NCBI RefSeq assembly: GCF_000512585.2
Contig: NC_089241.1
Coordinates: 7,954,001 to 8,018,000 of the forward strand
Direction: 5' to 3'
From: Kwoniella bestiolae CBS 10118
Lineage: Eukaryota > Basidiomycota > Tremellomycetes > Tremellales > Cryptococcaceae
DNA: 64,000 nt
Numbering within the stretch: position 1 is the stretch's first letter; the number at the start of each line of letters is the position of its first letter. The notes below the pieces were generated by a model. It did not search any database and was not told the DNA's origin. It saw nothing but the letters and a program-made list of their open reading frames with translations. Positions 1 to 12,756 of the stretch are shown here, piece by piece. The position numbers were made by a program, and so were the translations under genes.

Positions 1-762
1 AGACACTCTTCACACCGCTTTATGGAGAAGGATTCTGACACCTGCTCTTTGGAAAATCGCTGCTTTTTGAAAGAGAGATCTTCGGGTGACTAAAATCATT
101 AGAAAGATAGAAAAAAAGAAGGACAAGCAATTAGGTAAGTCATTGCGCTCGTCGAGCATCGGGTAGCTTCAGTGCAGAGCTTGACCCCATCTCGCGATCC
201 CAGGGGATGCTTTACCGAATTGCGCAGCTCAAAGAAGCGTTTCGCTTCGGCGAGATCTCCGCATTATTGAGGCAGCGGCAGCCAGTTTGAAGGAACGGGG
301 TGGTCCAAGTTGTTGATAGGCTTGTGGTGACATGTACTGTTGTGTCACTCGTTCTGCAATTACTATGCCTACACCAGGAGTATGTATGATGAAAGTGGTG
401 CTAGTCTGTTGTGGCGTGATGGGATGTCAAAGTTGAAACCTTTCTCTGATGACAAATGATTGGGTACAAATCCTTGCTAGCGCAGAATTGCTTCGAGTCG
501 GTGAATCATTCAGAGACCATGATGCCATGAAAGGACCAATGCGACTCATACATGCTCGGAGTTATATTACTGATACGACGACACCCCCCAGAGCAGGGAT
601 ACGTTTAGATCACCTGCAAATATGTATCCATTCTATCATCTGGTGTGCCCGCAGTGATGCACATTCCAGAGACAAGCATCCCATCTCAGCAAGTGTCAAT
701 CCCCTCACAGCCAGGATCTCACTAACACCACCAAAACTCATACCCACCCATCAGATGACGAT
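1..762. other. Left-edge stretch without a supported gene
   Basis: I see no convincing gene here. A reading frame opens at 449 on the plus strand, but it runs through the start region of the next gene in another frame and has no protein-like composition. The stretch most likely holds the promoter of the gene at 763 and possibly the end of a gene lying off the left edge. Confidence 0.5.
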
Positions 763-1530
763 ATGGAAGACTGGTTTGACTTTGACGCATGGCAATTTGA
801 CAATGTGGGCGCCGGAGCCCACTTGAATCAGAGCGCCTTTGACCCAGATACTTCATTGGCTGCTTCACTGAGCCCAGATACGAGCACAATCCAATATGAA
901 GGATTTCATATGGACCAGCCATTTGACAGATCCTCGAGTGAGTGATCCTGTACTTTGTTGGCGACGTTTGGATAGAATGATAATCAGCTTGTATAGAGGG
1001 CACAGACCTACCGGCTGCAGCGTCACAACCTTCTAATACTGATCGACGCAGGCCGGTCGATGTGACATATGAACGTCTCCTCAAGGACAGACAAAAAGCG
1101 TTGGAAAGAGATTTTGAGACAGTCGAATCTTTATACGCAGAGGTGAGTGCTTGTACAATCGGTCACCGAGCCTGTCTTCGTCTGTACACACAGTAGAAGT
1201 AAAGATAAGTCGACATATACAACAGCTGACTGACGCAAGCATATCTCGAAGGTGGATCCAATTATCAATGGTATTGTTGGACCTATGAATATCCCGACTA
1301 AAGGTTAGTATCGCAATCTGTAGCGTCATGCTGTTCCGCAAAATTTGGCAGAACAGAGTTGAAGCTGAGTAATCACACCTTTACTATGCGCAGGGCAAGG
1401 CACCGTGAATACTGTGATATTGCGAAATCGTCGCTTGAAGAATCAACTCCGCAAAATCAAGGAGGCACAGTCAAGGCTGTCGAGCGGTGCAAGTCAGGGT
1501 TCCTGTTATGGGTGGAGTGATCTATCATGA
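763..1530 (+). CDS. Small coiled-coil (bZIP-like) protein, family unknown
   Basis: Four exons give a protein of about 170 residues. Exon 1 starts MEDWFDFDAWQFDN, an acidic and aromatic segment like an activation domain, and ends at the donor GTGAGT near 940. Exon 2 carries an Arg-rich patch (TDRRRPVDVTYERL) followed by a heptad series with L, L, V and V seven residues apart (ERLLKDRQKALERDF...). Exon 3 is a short linker. Exon 4 is basic and coiled (VILRNRRLKNQLRKIKEAQ) and ends at TGA 1528-1530. The joins keep phase, which supports the model. I recognise no family. The layout of acidic N-terminus, basic patch and short zipper recalls bZIP transcription factors and resembles five genes at 25-37 kb, but the N-x7-R bZIP signature is not clear here, so a nuclear role is inference. 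Confidence 0.55.
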
Positions 1531-1785
1531 GCAAAACACGACAGTATCGCTTCCTCAATTATACTCCATACACTTCAATTGTCATACAGACGACATACAA
1601 ACACGTTCCAAAAGCTGAAATTATTGTTTGCGATGGAAGAAGATCCGGATTTGTTTCACTTAGAAGAGAGACCCATTCTCATACTGCTTGCACAGTAAAA
1701 CCAAATTGCATTCTCACACCATTTTATAATCACTTTACTTTGCTCTACTTATCCTCACAGCGGCCTGACATGGGCGAAAATCCCA

Positions 1786-3260
1786 TTATAGTTCACCACC
1801 ATTATCAGTATTAACCAACACATATCTATATCTCGGATCCCCCTTCTTGAACGAGGTCAACGCCCTGTTGATATCGTCCATATCAAACTTCTGAACCCAG
1901 GGTTTGATTTGTTTCTCTTTGACGAAGTTGAACATCTCTGCAATCACCGAGGGGGACCCGACAGCCGAAGCAGTGATGATCAGGTTGCCTATCGTTGTAT
2001 GGATCGCATATCAGCCTCTTCCCTTCCCATGAGCAATCCAGTGGTTCAGAGTCAGTGATGGGAAACAAAAATAACGTACGTTCAATCAAGGGGAAGATGG
2101 AGGTCGTGATTGGATTGACGATAAGTCCGATGAAGCAGAACACCCCTTCTACGTTGAGTATAGGCAGGTAATCTTGAATAGGGAATGATTTAGGGTCTAA
2201 TTACAACGAGTCAGTCCAAAATCTCACGATATCTTGAATTACCCGTTGTATGTGAAGAAAGACAACTCACTCGAAGTACAAATGACCATATCAAAGTATC
2301 TCCCATACTCCTTGAACGCCTTACCAATATCATCCCCAGTGGCAATGTACCTATCCGCCCCCAATTTCTCCGCATCCTCCTTCTTCGACCCACTCCTCGA
2401 AATGGCAGTCACCTCCGCTCCCATGGCTTTGGCAAATAAGACCCCCATATGACCCAACCCACCTACACCGATGATCCCCACTCTCTTACCTGGACCAACA
2501 TTCCATCGTTTCAAGGGGGAATACATGGTCACTCCTCCGCACATGAGTGGGCCAGCTACTGAGAGGTCAACACCATCCGGAATGGGGATGGCGAATTTCG
2601 ATGGACCTCGCCAGTATTTAGCGAATCCCCCTTGGGAGGGGGCACCGGTACCGTTACCTCGGCGAAACTTTGAGAAGAACGTTCGGGTCATATTGGCGCA
2701 GGCCTGTTCTTGTCCTAGTATTGCAATCAGCCAACAATCCGGATTAAGATTAAGAAAACAGGAGAAGGAGGAAAGAGATGAGAAGAGAAGAGCACATACC
2801 TCTAAGACAAGCGTCACACTCCCTGCATGAATCAGATTCGTATCCTATCCCAACATGTTGCCCGACTTTAAGGTTGTTCTCTACTTTACTTCCTACCTTT
2901 ACGACTTGACCGATGATCTCATGACCGCAGATGGAATTGGGAGGGGCAGGTCCCTCGAGTCCTTCCAGGGCCATTATGTCTGTACCGCATACACCGCAGT
3001 AGAGGACTTTGACTGTGTTTGACGGACGATTAACACAGCACATCACTTCGAAATATATAGCCCCCGCTCTCGCACTCACCCCCCACTCACCCACTCCTCT
3101 ACTGCATTGTGGTAGACTTACCTTCCACATCATCTTCGTCCCATGGTTTGACCTCGAACTCCTTCTCTACCAATTGATCTTTCGCCAGATCTACAGCTCC
3201 CGAACCGGTCCATCCCTTGTAAACGGGTTTATCGTGAGTATGATTATGGGCAGAAGTCAT
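1786..3260 (-). CDS. Zinc-dependent alcohol dehydrogenase (cinnamyl-alcohol dehydrogenase/ADH6 type)
   Basis: This is a medium-chain dehydrogenase/reductase, probably an NADP-dependent enzyme interconverting alcohols and aldehydes in the cytosol. The start is MTSAHNHTHDKPVYKGW. The catalytic zinc site is seen in CGVCGTDI and GHEIIG. The structural zinc cysteines lie in CRECDACLRG and, across an intron, QEQACANM. The Rossmann loop is GIIGVGGLGHMGVLFAKAMG. Later exons give EGVFCFIGLIVNPITTSIF and the C-terminal KPWVQKFDMDDINRAL. The domain order and motifs match the ADH6/ADH7 subfamily, whose members reduce aromatic and branched aldehydes; the actual substrate cannot be read from sequence. At least four introns interrupt it. 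It lies downstream of the DUF427 gene on the same strand, about 400 bp apart, so each probably has its own promoter. Confidence 0.88.
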
Positions 3261-3662
3261 TTCGCAAGTTGAGCTTGTATGTCAATCCAAGGATAAAGGG
3301 TCAGGTTCGGGTAGATGAGAAATTTGGAGGTGAGAAAACGATATCCAGTTTCAGTAGCATTCCAAACCCCTATTTATACATGAACCGCAAACCCATCATC
3401 CAGTGGAGGTTGGCCTACGTTCTTTGTTTCTCGTATATGACGATACATCAATGCCGACGAAAGCTTAGCAACCTTGTCTCATCTCAGATCCCATAGGAAG
3501 AAGTAGGTTATCGCGACAAAGTGGAGGATGGTGCCACCCTGTCCGCGCGGATAAGGTACGTAACCATAACTGCCATTATTCATACCAATACCATCGGAAC
3601 CTTTACTAAGCTGCTTGTACAGTGTGGAGGTACACGTAACGATGTTTATGTTCATGTTTGAC
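3261..3662. promoter_or_regulatory. Gap between two minus-strand genes
   Basis: This holds the upstream region of the alcohol dehydrogenase and the 3' end of the DUF427 gene. I see no further gene and no clear repeat. Confidence 0.4.
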
Positions 3663-4359
3663 TTAGATGGACGGCGCACCAACCCTCAGACCATCTACTT
3701 TCCCAACGTAGAAGGCGATCCTCCCGCCCACTTTCTCTTCGGCGCCAGTCCCAGCTTTGGGTTTGGGGTAGAACCTGTGTGCAATTGATATGTCAGCGTG
3801 AGAAGACTGGTGTTCCGTTCTCGGTCCCGGTTCCGTTCTCTTCTCTTCCCTCCCTTGTTGCATTGCTTGTATAGTGGTATTGGATCCATCCCATGTAGTT
3901 GGGTTTGAGGGTGACAAGCTCAACTAAACTCACCAAGCAATATCCTTGATAACCTCCCCATCATCCGTCTTATAATCAAAGTAACTAGCTTCGCCTACAC
4001 ACATCACATCGTGGATACTCAACATCGTCAGCAACGACCCCCACCGTGAGAATACCCTTATAGATTCATAGAAGTAGACACAAACACACCTTTCCAAGGA
4101 CATGTCGTATGAGTATCACTCTCCTCGTACCTCTCTCTATTGATTAGAGCGGACTCTTTGAAATACCAACTACGTTCATCGCATCGTCAGCATCAGCTAC
4201 AGGCAAAATCATCATCGTCTTCGTCTTCGCATGTACTGAGCGTGGGAGAACGAAAGGTGATACTACTCACTTGCCCTCTACATGGTGCAGATCGGATGTC
4301 ATAGCTTTAGCTAACATCTTATCTTTGAGGAATACCGCGGTCTGTTGATCTGCTGACAT
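3663..4359 (-). CDS. DUF427 domain protein
   Basis: Four short exons encode a protein of about 110 residues. It starts MSADQQTAVFLKDKMLAKA. Exon 2 gives WYFKESALINRERYEESDT followed by HTTCPWKG, exon 3 EASYFDYKTDDGEVIKDIAW, and exon 4 FYPKPKAGTGAEEK through IAFYVGKVDGLRVG to the stop at 3663-3665. The pattern W-Y-F, then S-D-T-x-T-x-C-P-W-K-G, then A-W-x-Y-P-x-P and I-A-F-Y is typical of DUF427, a small beta-rich domain that is widespread in bacteria and fungi and has no established biochemical role. The length is normal for a single-domain member. I chose the methionine at 4357-4359 because the domain begins soon after it. Confidence 0.85.
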
Positions 4360-5610
4360 TGTGAGAATGGGTGGGTGGGTGGTTGTTATTTTAGTCCGGT
4401 TGATTGTTGTATATAAGAAGGAGAACGAATAAATATCGAAGATCAAGCTATGGGTTTGTTCAGCTATAACGAACGAGTCAGTCAGTATGATCATATACAT
4501 GCATGTGCACTCGTCATCATGACCTACACATACACATTCCTCATTCCCATTCCCATCGTACTGCCATCGTGATCACCTGATCACCGATCATCTGCTGATA
4601 CACCCACTACCGATAAGACGTCATACTACCGCACTAATCATTGATGTGGAGGCAAGCTCACATAGCACATGGAGTGAAACAATGCTCGTATACACAGACA
4701 GATTACATGCATTCATATCTATCAATCCTTCTCTTTGTCTTTTCATTCTTCCTACGATCTCCCTCATCTTGAGGAAAAACGATATAATACCCAAAATAAC
4801 GGAAACGAAGAGACGAAAAAACGAAACAAAGAGATAATTCTCTCTACTACGGCTAGCACATAGATACCTCGAACATCCTAGTAATGCAGATGCTAGAGGT
4901 AAGGTAAGAATGACGAAAAAGCGAAACAGAAAATCCCAAAATTCTACAAATGTCCATTGGTCCATTGCTTGACCACTCTCCTTGGGAGTTTCTCTCTTCT
5001 TCTCGTTCGTCATCGTAAGATTCGTTATATTTTGTGCCGTGCCATGCCAGAGAAAAGCGACCGATTGATGAATGCCTTGTAGGGTATAATGTTTGATGCC
5101 TCGATACCGTCTAATTGATACAAGCTTTGTGATTGTGCGTTCTAATGTTGTCTCCGTCTATTGTGTGTTGCTAAGGGTATTCGATGTATGAAGGTGTATA
5201 TTGATCTAATATCGATGGCGCAGGTGAAAACGTCCATATTTTCTAATATCTAATGATTGAATTGCGTCCAGCGCACTTAATCTGAAAGTGCGATTGATGC
5301 AATGGGGAAAAGCGGACGTCGGAAAGAGAGAGACTAATGAGAACGCGGTTTTGTTGAGCTCGTGGAAGACGGTAGTAAGGCGCATTGTGTGGTAATCTAA
5401 ATTGAGGAAGATGGGACCGAATTGAGTTGAAAGGGTGGAAGAAAACAATATTATTGAGATTTGAACAGAGTGAATGGGCGACAGAGCGATCGATAATCCA
5501 CAGGTGTCGAGGTTGATAGGCGAAATAGAGATGAAACGGAACGAGAAACAGGGTATATGGGTTGAACCTCGCTGTGCGAGTCGAGGTTCATTGCCGATGC
5601 GAGTCAGTAT
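4360..5610. other. Gap between the DUF427 gene and DED1, one doubtful small ORF inside
   Basis: Apart from the small reading frame at 4621-5013 (listed separately) I see no gene. The segment next to the DUF427 start should hold its promoter. The segment next to 5611 should hold the 3' untranslated region of DED1. No obvious repeat was seen. Confidence 0.4.
4621..5013 (-). CDS. Possible small membrane protein, doubtful
   Basis: An uninterrupted frame of 130 codons starts MTNEKKRETPKESGQAMDQW. After this charged lead it has a hydrophobic stretch around residues 24-46 (FWDFLFRFFVILTLPLASAL) and a second around 65-80 (FVSFFRLFVSVILGIISFFL). The charged-then-hydrophobic start looks like a small tail- or signal-anchored membrane protein. 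The C-terminal part (MNACNLSVYTSIVSLHVL) looks less protein-like, so the true gene may splice out of this frame. I recognise no family. It could also be chance translation of the DUF427 upstream region. Confidence 0.25.
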   Translation of the reverse strand: MTNEKKRETPKESGQAMDQWTFVEFWDFLFRFFVILTLPLASALLGCSRYLCASRSRENYLFVSFFRLFVSVILGIISFFLKMREIVGRMKRQREGLIDMNACNLSVYTSIVSLHVLCELASTSMISAVV

Positions 5611-7735
<2,125 letters not shown>

Positions 7736-8384
7736 ATTGATGATATTATTCTTCTTGGATTGATAAGAGGATAGAAGTGATGTGTTTTTTGATTGAAATT
7801 CCGTGAATTCCTTGACTGATTGATTGCTTTTGTCTCTCCTAAATCTCGCTATGAATGGAGAATGTAAGAAAGAACGACTGATATCGGATAGAACGGGGGA
7901 AAGAGGGAATGTATCTATGAAGATGATGAATTGATGACTTCTCTATGAAGACTAAGGTGATTTTAAAGGAAAGAGGAAGAATTAACAAGAGGGGGAATTG
8001 GATTGAAAAAACTTTTTAACCTGCAGAGAGGTAGCAATTCGCCACCGCTCACCGCTCACCGCTCGCAAGAACAAAGGGACAAAAGAGGGAACCAGGCTGA
8101 GTACAACGTGGCAGATGATTGGCAAATATGGGATAAAATACAATAAACCTATATCTCAAATAATCATTGACGCGTCTTCTTGCTTGGCTTTTCGTGTGTC
8201 GCGTGGCAATTTCAAGTTGAATGCGTGAATGCGTTTCGGATTGACTTTTGACTTTTGAATGGTACAAGAACAACAACATACAACAACATACAACAATAGT
8301 ATTCAACACTCATTATCATCATCATCATTATCACCATACCACTGAACCATTCAACGATATATAGCATAACAAGAATTGTACAAG
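7736..8384. promoter_or_regulatory. Shared divergent promoter of DED1 and the myosin light chain gene
   Basis: This 0.65-kb stretch lies between two start codons that point away from each other. It contains a direct repeat, CCGCTCACCGCTCACCGCTC near 8044-8063, and AT-rich and purine-rich runs. Close to the myosin light chain start there is a CAT-trinucleotide run near 8312-8330. No gene is seen. The role as a two-way promoter is inferred from position. Confidence 0.55.
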
Positions 8385-9425
8385 ATGGTAAGTGCTGTCA
8401 GCTGCATAATCCGTGATGGTCGTCTTTAGCTGATGAAACTCTCCACTCATAGTCAGGTAACAACGCAGGTCCGTGCTTTGATCTGAAAGACAGGAGTGAA
8501 TGCTGATATGTCTTGACTTGTCTTCACTACCTCTGGTCATATCTGTGTCTCGATCTGAACATAAACGACAAACATTCCTTCACCTCTCATGCGATACATC
8601 CTCAACACAAACCAAACAGAATACAGAGAAGCCTTCGCCCTCTTCGACAAAAGAGGTACAGGCCAAGTACCCAGAGAATCATTAGGCGAATTATTAAGAT
8701 CATTAGGACAGAACCCTACTCAAGCAGAGGTACAAGGGTTGGAACAAGGGTTGAATGGGAGTAGTTTTGGATATGAAGAGTTTTTGAATGTCTTGAATAG
8801 ACCGGATGGGTGGAAGCCTGCGGGGACTGCTGGTGAGTCTATTTTATAGTGGCAGCTTGGGGAGGGATGGGGGCAAAATATATATGGAAGCTCGGGGTGG
8901 GCTGGGGGACGGTTATGACTTTAAGTCCGGTAGCTTGGGGTGGGATGGGGGCGAAGATATTCACGGAAGCTAGGGGTGGGATGGGGGAACACAACTCAAT
9001 TATCGATTCTTATTCCGTTTTTCATCTCTGTTTACTATTTCTGATCTCCATCTTTCCCTCCCTTATATATCCTCACTATGCCCCCCAACATACTCTCCCT
9101 ATGAGTTCACGCTGACGATGTCCCACCACAGACGAATTCATCAAGGGATTCCAAGTCTTCGATAAATCAGGCAACGGATTCATCGGCGCAGGGGAATTAC
9201 GATATGTCCTGACCCAGCTCGGAGAGAAGATGTCGGATGAGGAGGTTGATGAGTTGTTGAAAGGGTTCCCTGTGCAGTGAGTGTTACTCTGCCGAATACG
9301 ACGGGGGGTCTGAAAGGTGCAAGATGCTATCTGGTTAGTCACGAAGGACTAGCTGACATCGCCTAATTAACAGAGACGGTCAGATCAACTATCACTCGTT
9401 CGTACGATCGATCCTCGCTCAATAG
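8385..9425 (+). CDS. Myosin essential light chain, Cdc4/Mlc1 type (EF-hand)
   Basis: This is a calmodulin-fold light chain that binds IQ motifs of myosins and IQGAP and is needed for the cytokinetic ring. Visible segments are [40 protein letters not shown], then after an intron [40 protein letters not shown] and, after another intron, [16 protein letters not shown]. These align along their length with fission-yeast Cdc4. The start is not settled. The ATG at 8385 is followed at once by a consensus donor GTAAGT, and a 4-nt exon TCAG (8453-8456) then joins in frame to exon 3 at 8620, giving MSEYREAF. An in-frame ATG at 8589 with no splicing is the alternative. The second large intron holds a G-rich repeat (8854-8987). 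Confidence 0.9.
8453..8456 (+). other. Putative 4-nt microexon TCAG of the myosin light chain gene
   Basis: Intron 1 would be 8388-8452 (donor GTAAGT, branch-like CTGAT at about 8430-8434, acceptor ATAG). Intron 2 would be 8457-8619 (donor GTAACA, branch-like CTCAAC, acceptor ACAG). The join ATG-TCAG-AATAC reads M-S-E-Y-R-E-A-F in the correct EF-hand frame. Joining ATG directly to 8620 would be out of frame. Confidence 0.5.
8854..8987 (+). repeat. Four-copy G-rich repeat inside an intron, G-quadruplex-like
   Basis: Four imperfect copies of a 20-nt unit start at 8854, 8889, 8932 and 8968. A typical copy reads AGCTTGGGGTGGGATGGGGG. Each copy has G runs of 3 to 5. Copies 1-2 and 3-4 look like a duplicated pair about 78 bp apart. 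The repeat sits wholly within the intron between the two EF-hand halves, on the sense strand of the transcript. Confidence 0.85.
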
Positions 9426-10065
9426 GCGGGTTGGGGCGGTTCAACCCAATCACCGAATCTCGATCGGACATGGATGGAGGGGTCGTGGAGCGTTTTGTTC
9501 TGTTTTGGTCTTGATTATAACGTTCATATATATATACTATTAACGATTTCTTCTTTTATCTGAGTGATTTATGAATATCCGTGATTTTTTCTAAACCATT
9601 ACGTCTGCTGAAATTGTGCTATGGGACGAGCAAGAATACTTTCTTGCATTTCAGACCACTTCACACTACTTTTCGACCAACGACTAGCATCTTATAGATT
9701 AATGACCTTCGTCCATTTACCAAGTCCAAGGGTCCAAGGAGATACGCGATCATCTTATCTACGATTGATACTGATCTCTCGACCTGATTCCATGTGATTT
9801 ACAATGATGTTTTACATGGTTGTTATCCAACAGATAGATATCAGCATTGATGTATACACGAAAACAGAGTATAGTATGATATGAAGTATAAGTATGAAAT
9901 ATGAAATATAATTATCCAGTCCGACCCAATCCATCCAGCAAGATAACTCATCCCTATCCATCGACAAAATGATGTAGTATAATACACAGAGATTTTTTTG
10001 TTTTACAAAACATTGCACATCCACCCGCCCATCCCTTGTCCGTTGTTCTGGAAAGATATGAAAAC
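9426..10065. other. Gap between convergent genes
   Basis: This holds the 3' ends of the myosin light chain gene (+) and the glutamine-rich gene (-). It is AT-rich, with runs such as TATATATATA near 9527. I see no gene. Confidence 0.5.
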
Positions 10066-12117
10066 CTACCCAAACTCAGCCATCAACCTCTCAAACTCAT
10101 CCCCACCCATCCCCATCCCCTCTAATCCGGCATCGGTAAAGTTGAAGTCGGACATGTCAATCTCGCCAAACTCGCCTCCTCCAGCACTAACATCGAGGTT
10201 GAACTCCTGGTTTTGGTTTTGAGTCTGTGCTTGGTTGGTTGGGTCGGGGAGGGAGAAATCGGGTTGGAAGAATGATTGGTCTACGGGGGGTTGTAAGGAC
10301 TGTTCGGGGAGAGTATTGGATTGAGGTTGTGAGGTAAGGGGCGGAGGTGCTGCTTCCTGTTGTTGTTGTTGTGATTCTTGTTGTTGTTGATTGGACTCCG
10401 GTTGATCTGATTGTACTTGCGTCTGCCTCTGCGTCTGCGTCTGCTTCGGCGGAGGAGCAGGAGCAGGTACGGTATTTTCTGTTGTAGGCTGAGCTTCAGG
10501 CTGAGGTTGAGGATCGGGTGGTATAGACGGCTGAGAGATTTGGTGATTGATTTGCTCATTATTAGGTACCGCCAGATCAGTCTGATGATCCGACGTTTGG
10601 TCTTGCGGTTGCAGTTGTGATTGTGATTGCGCTTGATCTCCCTGCAAATTCTGCTTGATATCGACAGTAGGTTGTTCGGACGTGGTATTGGAGGTATCAC
10701 CCAACAGTCCTTCCAGACCTTCAATATTCATGTTCATACCCCCATTCTCGCCACCCTCTGTCATCTGGGGAATCGACGGCTGGTCGTTCGCGAACAGTCC
10801 CGCCAAAGCTGAGAAATCCGCTTCTCCGTCTAACCCGCCGGCACCAGTATTAAGAGCTTGGGCGAAATCAAGTTCCATTGTCTGTGCTGGCTGTTGCTGT
10901 GATGGTGCAATGGCAGTGTCTAAACCCAACGAAGCGAATATTTCGTTATTGGTATTGCTCTGTTGATCATTGGTCGGTATACCGGAGTTATCGAACGAAG
11001 CTGCACTTCCATCTCCATTGATCAGGGCGGTAAGTTCGTCTAACCCCAGGGTTGAGTAATCTATATTACCTGCATCTAATGGTTGAATCTCGGTCTCGGT
11101 GGGAATTTGTGGTGGTTGAGGTTGAGGTTGTTGGACTGGAGGGGGAGGTTGGACCAATCCTGTTTGGGTGATGGGTATTTCAGCAGGTTGTGCTTGTAAT
11201 TGTGGTTGTTCGATTTCCTTCTTGATCTCACTTGGACCCGATATAACATTCGTATCAGGTTGAGCTGACGGTTCAGGCTGTTCTTCCACTTTGGGTATTG
11301 GTATATCTTCAACAACCGATTTATCAGGTATGACCTTGGCCGCACTTGTATCCTCTTTATCTGGTACCACACTAGTTGAGATGGGTACATATTCGCCAAT
11401 GATAGATAAGTTGATTGGGGTTGGCAGTTCCAACGTGTTGGGTGGAAGAGGGTTGGAGGCGAGTCTGGTTATCGCTTCGAGGGTTGATGAGGGTTTAGAT
11501 GTAGTTGAGAGTGGGCTTTTGATGGGTTGATCGCCTGATTGAGCCTGCAAGACGGAATAATAAGCATACAGTGGACAGATATTGAATGCCTTTTGCGGGT
11601 TGAACCCACCATGATCCACTCGGTATGTCGCCTGAGGCCCTCGTACGTCCTCCATGTGGTTTCCAAACGATCCATCATGTGTTTTGGGACTTTCTGCTGA
11701 GTTTGGCCTCTATTATGGTAAAATATTTATATATCAGTCTGGGTTGAACATATATGTGATGTCGGAAGCACTTACAATCGTTTGCAAAAAGACTGATGTT
11801 GAAATACCAAAGCAGATTGAATCAAGACTTCCTACAAATCATTCATGATCAGTCCAAACCATGTATTTGTATACTAGCTCGACATATGTCAAGCAGATGT
11901 ACGATTGTGGGCAATATGAAGAATAGCATGTCCTACTAACCTTGTAAAGCTTTTCCATCCTATTCATCTGTTCCGTCACCCACTCTTTGTGATTTCCATC
12001 CACCTGCATTGTCATTGTATCACCCTGACCATCGATATTCTTCGATCGCTTTACATCTCGTTCATCTGCCTTGTCTGTGGGTCTCGGTCGTTTGCGTCCA
12101 TCGGGTGAGGGGGACAT
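10066..12117 (-). CDS. Glutamine/proline-rich nuclear protein, family unknown
   Basis: Three exons give a protein of about 620 residues. Exon 1 starts MSPSPDGRKRPRPTDKADER followed by DVKRSK, which looks like a nuclear localisation signal, and ends WVTEQMNRMEKLYK. A short second exon gives VLIQSALVFQHQSFCKRL, and the third begins RPNSAESPKTHDGSFGN. The folded-looking part (to FNICPLYAYYSVLQAQ) is about 110 residues. The rest is low complexity, rich in Q, P, N and S, with repeated short acidic-hydrophobic motifs such as LDELTALIN, FASLGLD and, at the very end, IDMSDFNFTDAGLEGM and FERLMAEFG. This composition suits a transcription co-regulator with activation-like motifs. A fungal Mediator tail subunit is one possibility I cannot confirm. 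It is divergent from the IF1 gene. Confidence 0.7.
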
Positions 12118-12321
12118 GTTGGGTTGATGATTATTTTGACTAGACTACACTCTCAATTACGGTGAAACGTCTTCTCAGGATGATTTGACCTTGATTTGAT
12201 TGCCTTGAACCCTTTGTTGCTTGTTGTGCTCGGGCTATATGTACAGGTCAAGAGGGAGCATCGTTGTAGAGTGTGATTATGATGAGCCAAGTGATATTCA
12301 AATATGCGTTGTTCAAATCAG

Positions 12322-12349
12322 AATCTCTGAATAAGATTATTCAGAGATT
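12322..12349. repeat. 28-bp near-perfect palindrome
   Basis: Arms of 13 bp, AATCTCTGAATAA and TTATTCAGAGATT, are exact reverse complements around a 2-nt centre GA. It lies about 205 bp upstream of the glutamine-rich gene and about 510 bp upstream of IF1. It could be a binding site for a dimeric regulator or a small hairpin. Confidence 0.85.
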
Positions 12350-12735
12350 AGATAGCAGCATAGTAGCATAGTAGCAGCAAGTTACCCGGACCGGAAGGGA
12401 AGATGATGGGGTGTTTGTGGCACTTAGAGTCAACTCAACATTCATACTCATATACTCTGATAATCTGCCAGGCTGAGCAAGCATAGTCTCATAGACATGG
12501 CCCCCCTCTAGCATACAGCGATGCTGCACTGCGCATGCTAATGTTCATATATGTCCTTCAACCTGACCATCGCATGTACAAATGTGTTGTCAATTGAAAG
12601 GAAACGAAGACAGCTTTCTCAATCAAAGCCACGTCATGGTAATCCAACCACGGGATCAATTCCATTGATCATTGTTCGGGTTTAAGTGCGTGATAGAAGC
12701 GGATACCTCACCTCACAACTCGTTTGAGTTTCCCA

Positions 12736-12756
12736 CCATACACCATACACCATACA
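12736..12756. repeat. Three tandem copies of CCATACA
   Basis: Three exact 7-bp copies lie about 100 bp upstream of the IF1 start codon, probably in its leader or core promoter. Confidence 0.85.

Noticed and set aside
449..826. 125-codon plus-strand frame before the first gene
   Set aside because: It overlaps the start of the 763-1530 gene in a different frame, and its composition is not protein-like.
10281..11399. Other-frame minus-strand ORFs at 10281-10724 and 11076-11399
   Set aside because: They overlap the glutamine-rich gene in another frame and are rich in N, R, I and H through shift of CAA-rich codons.
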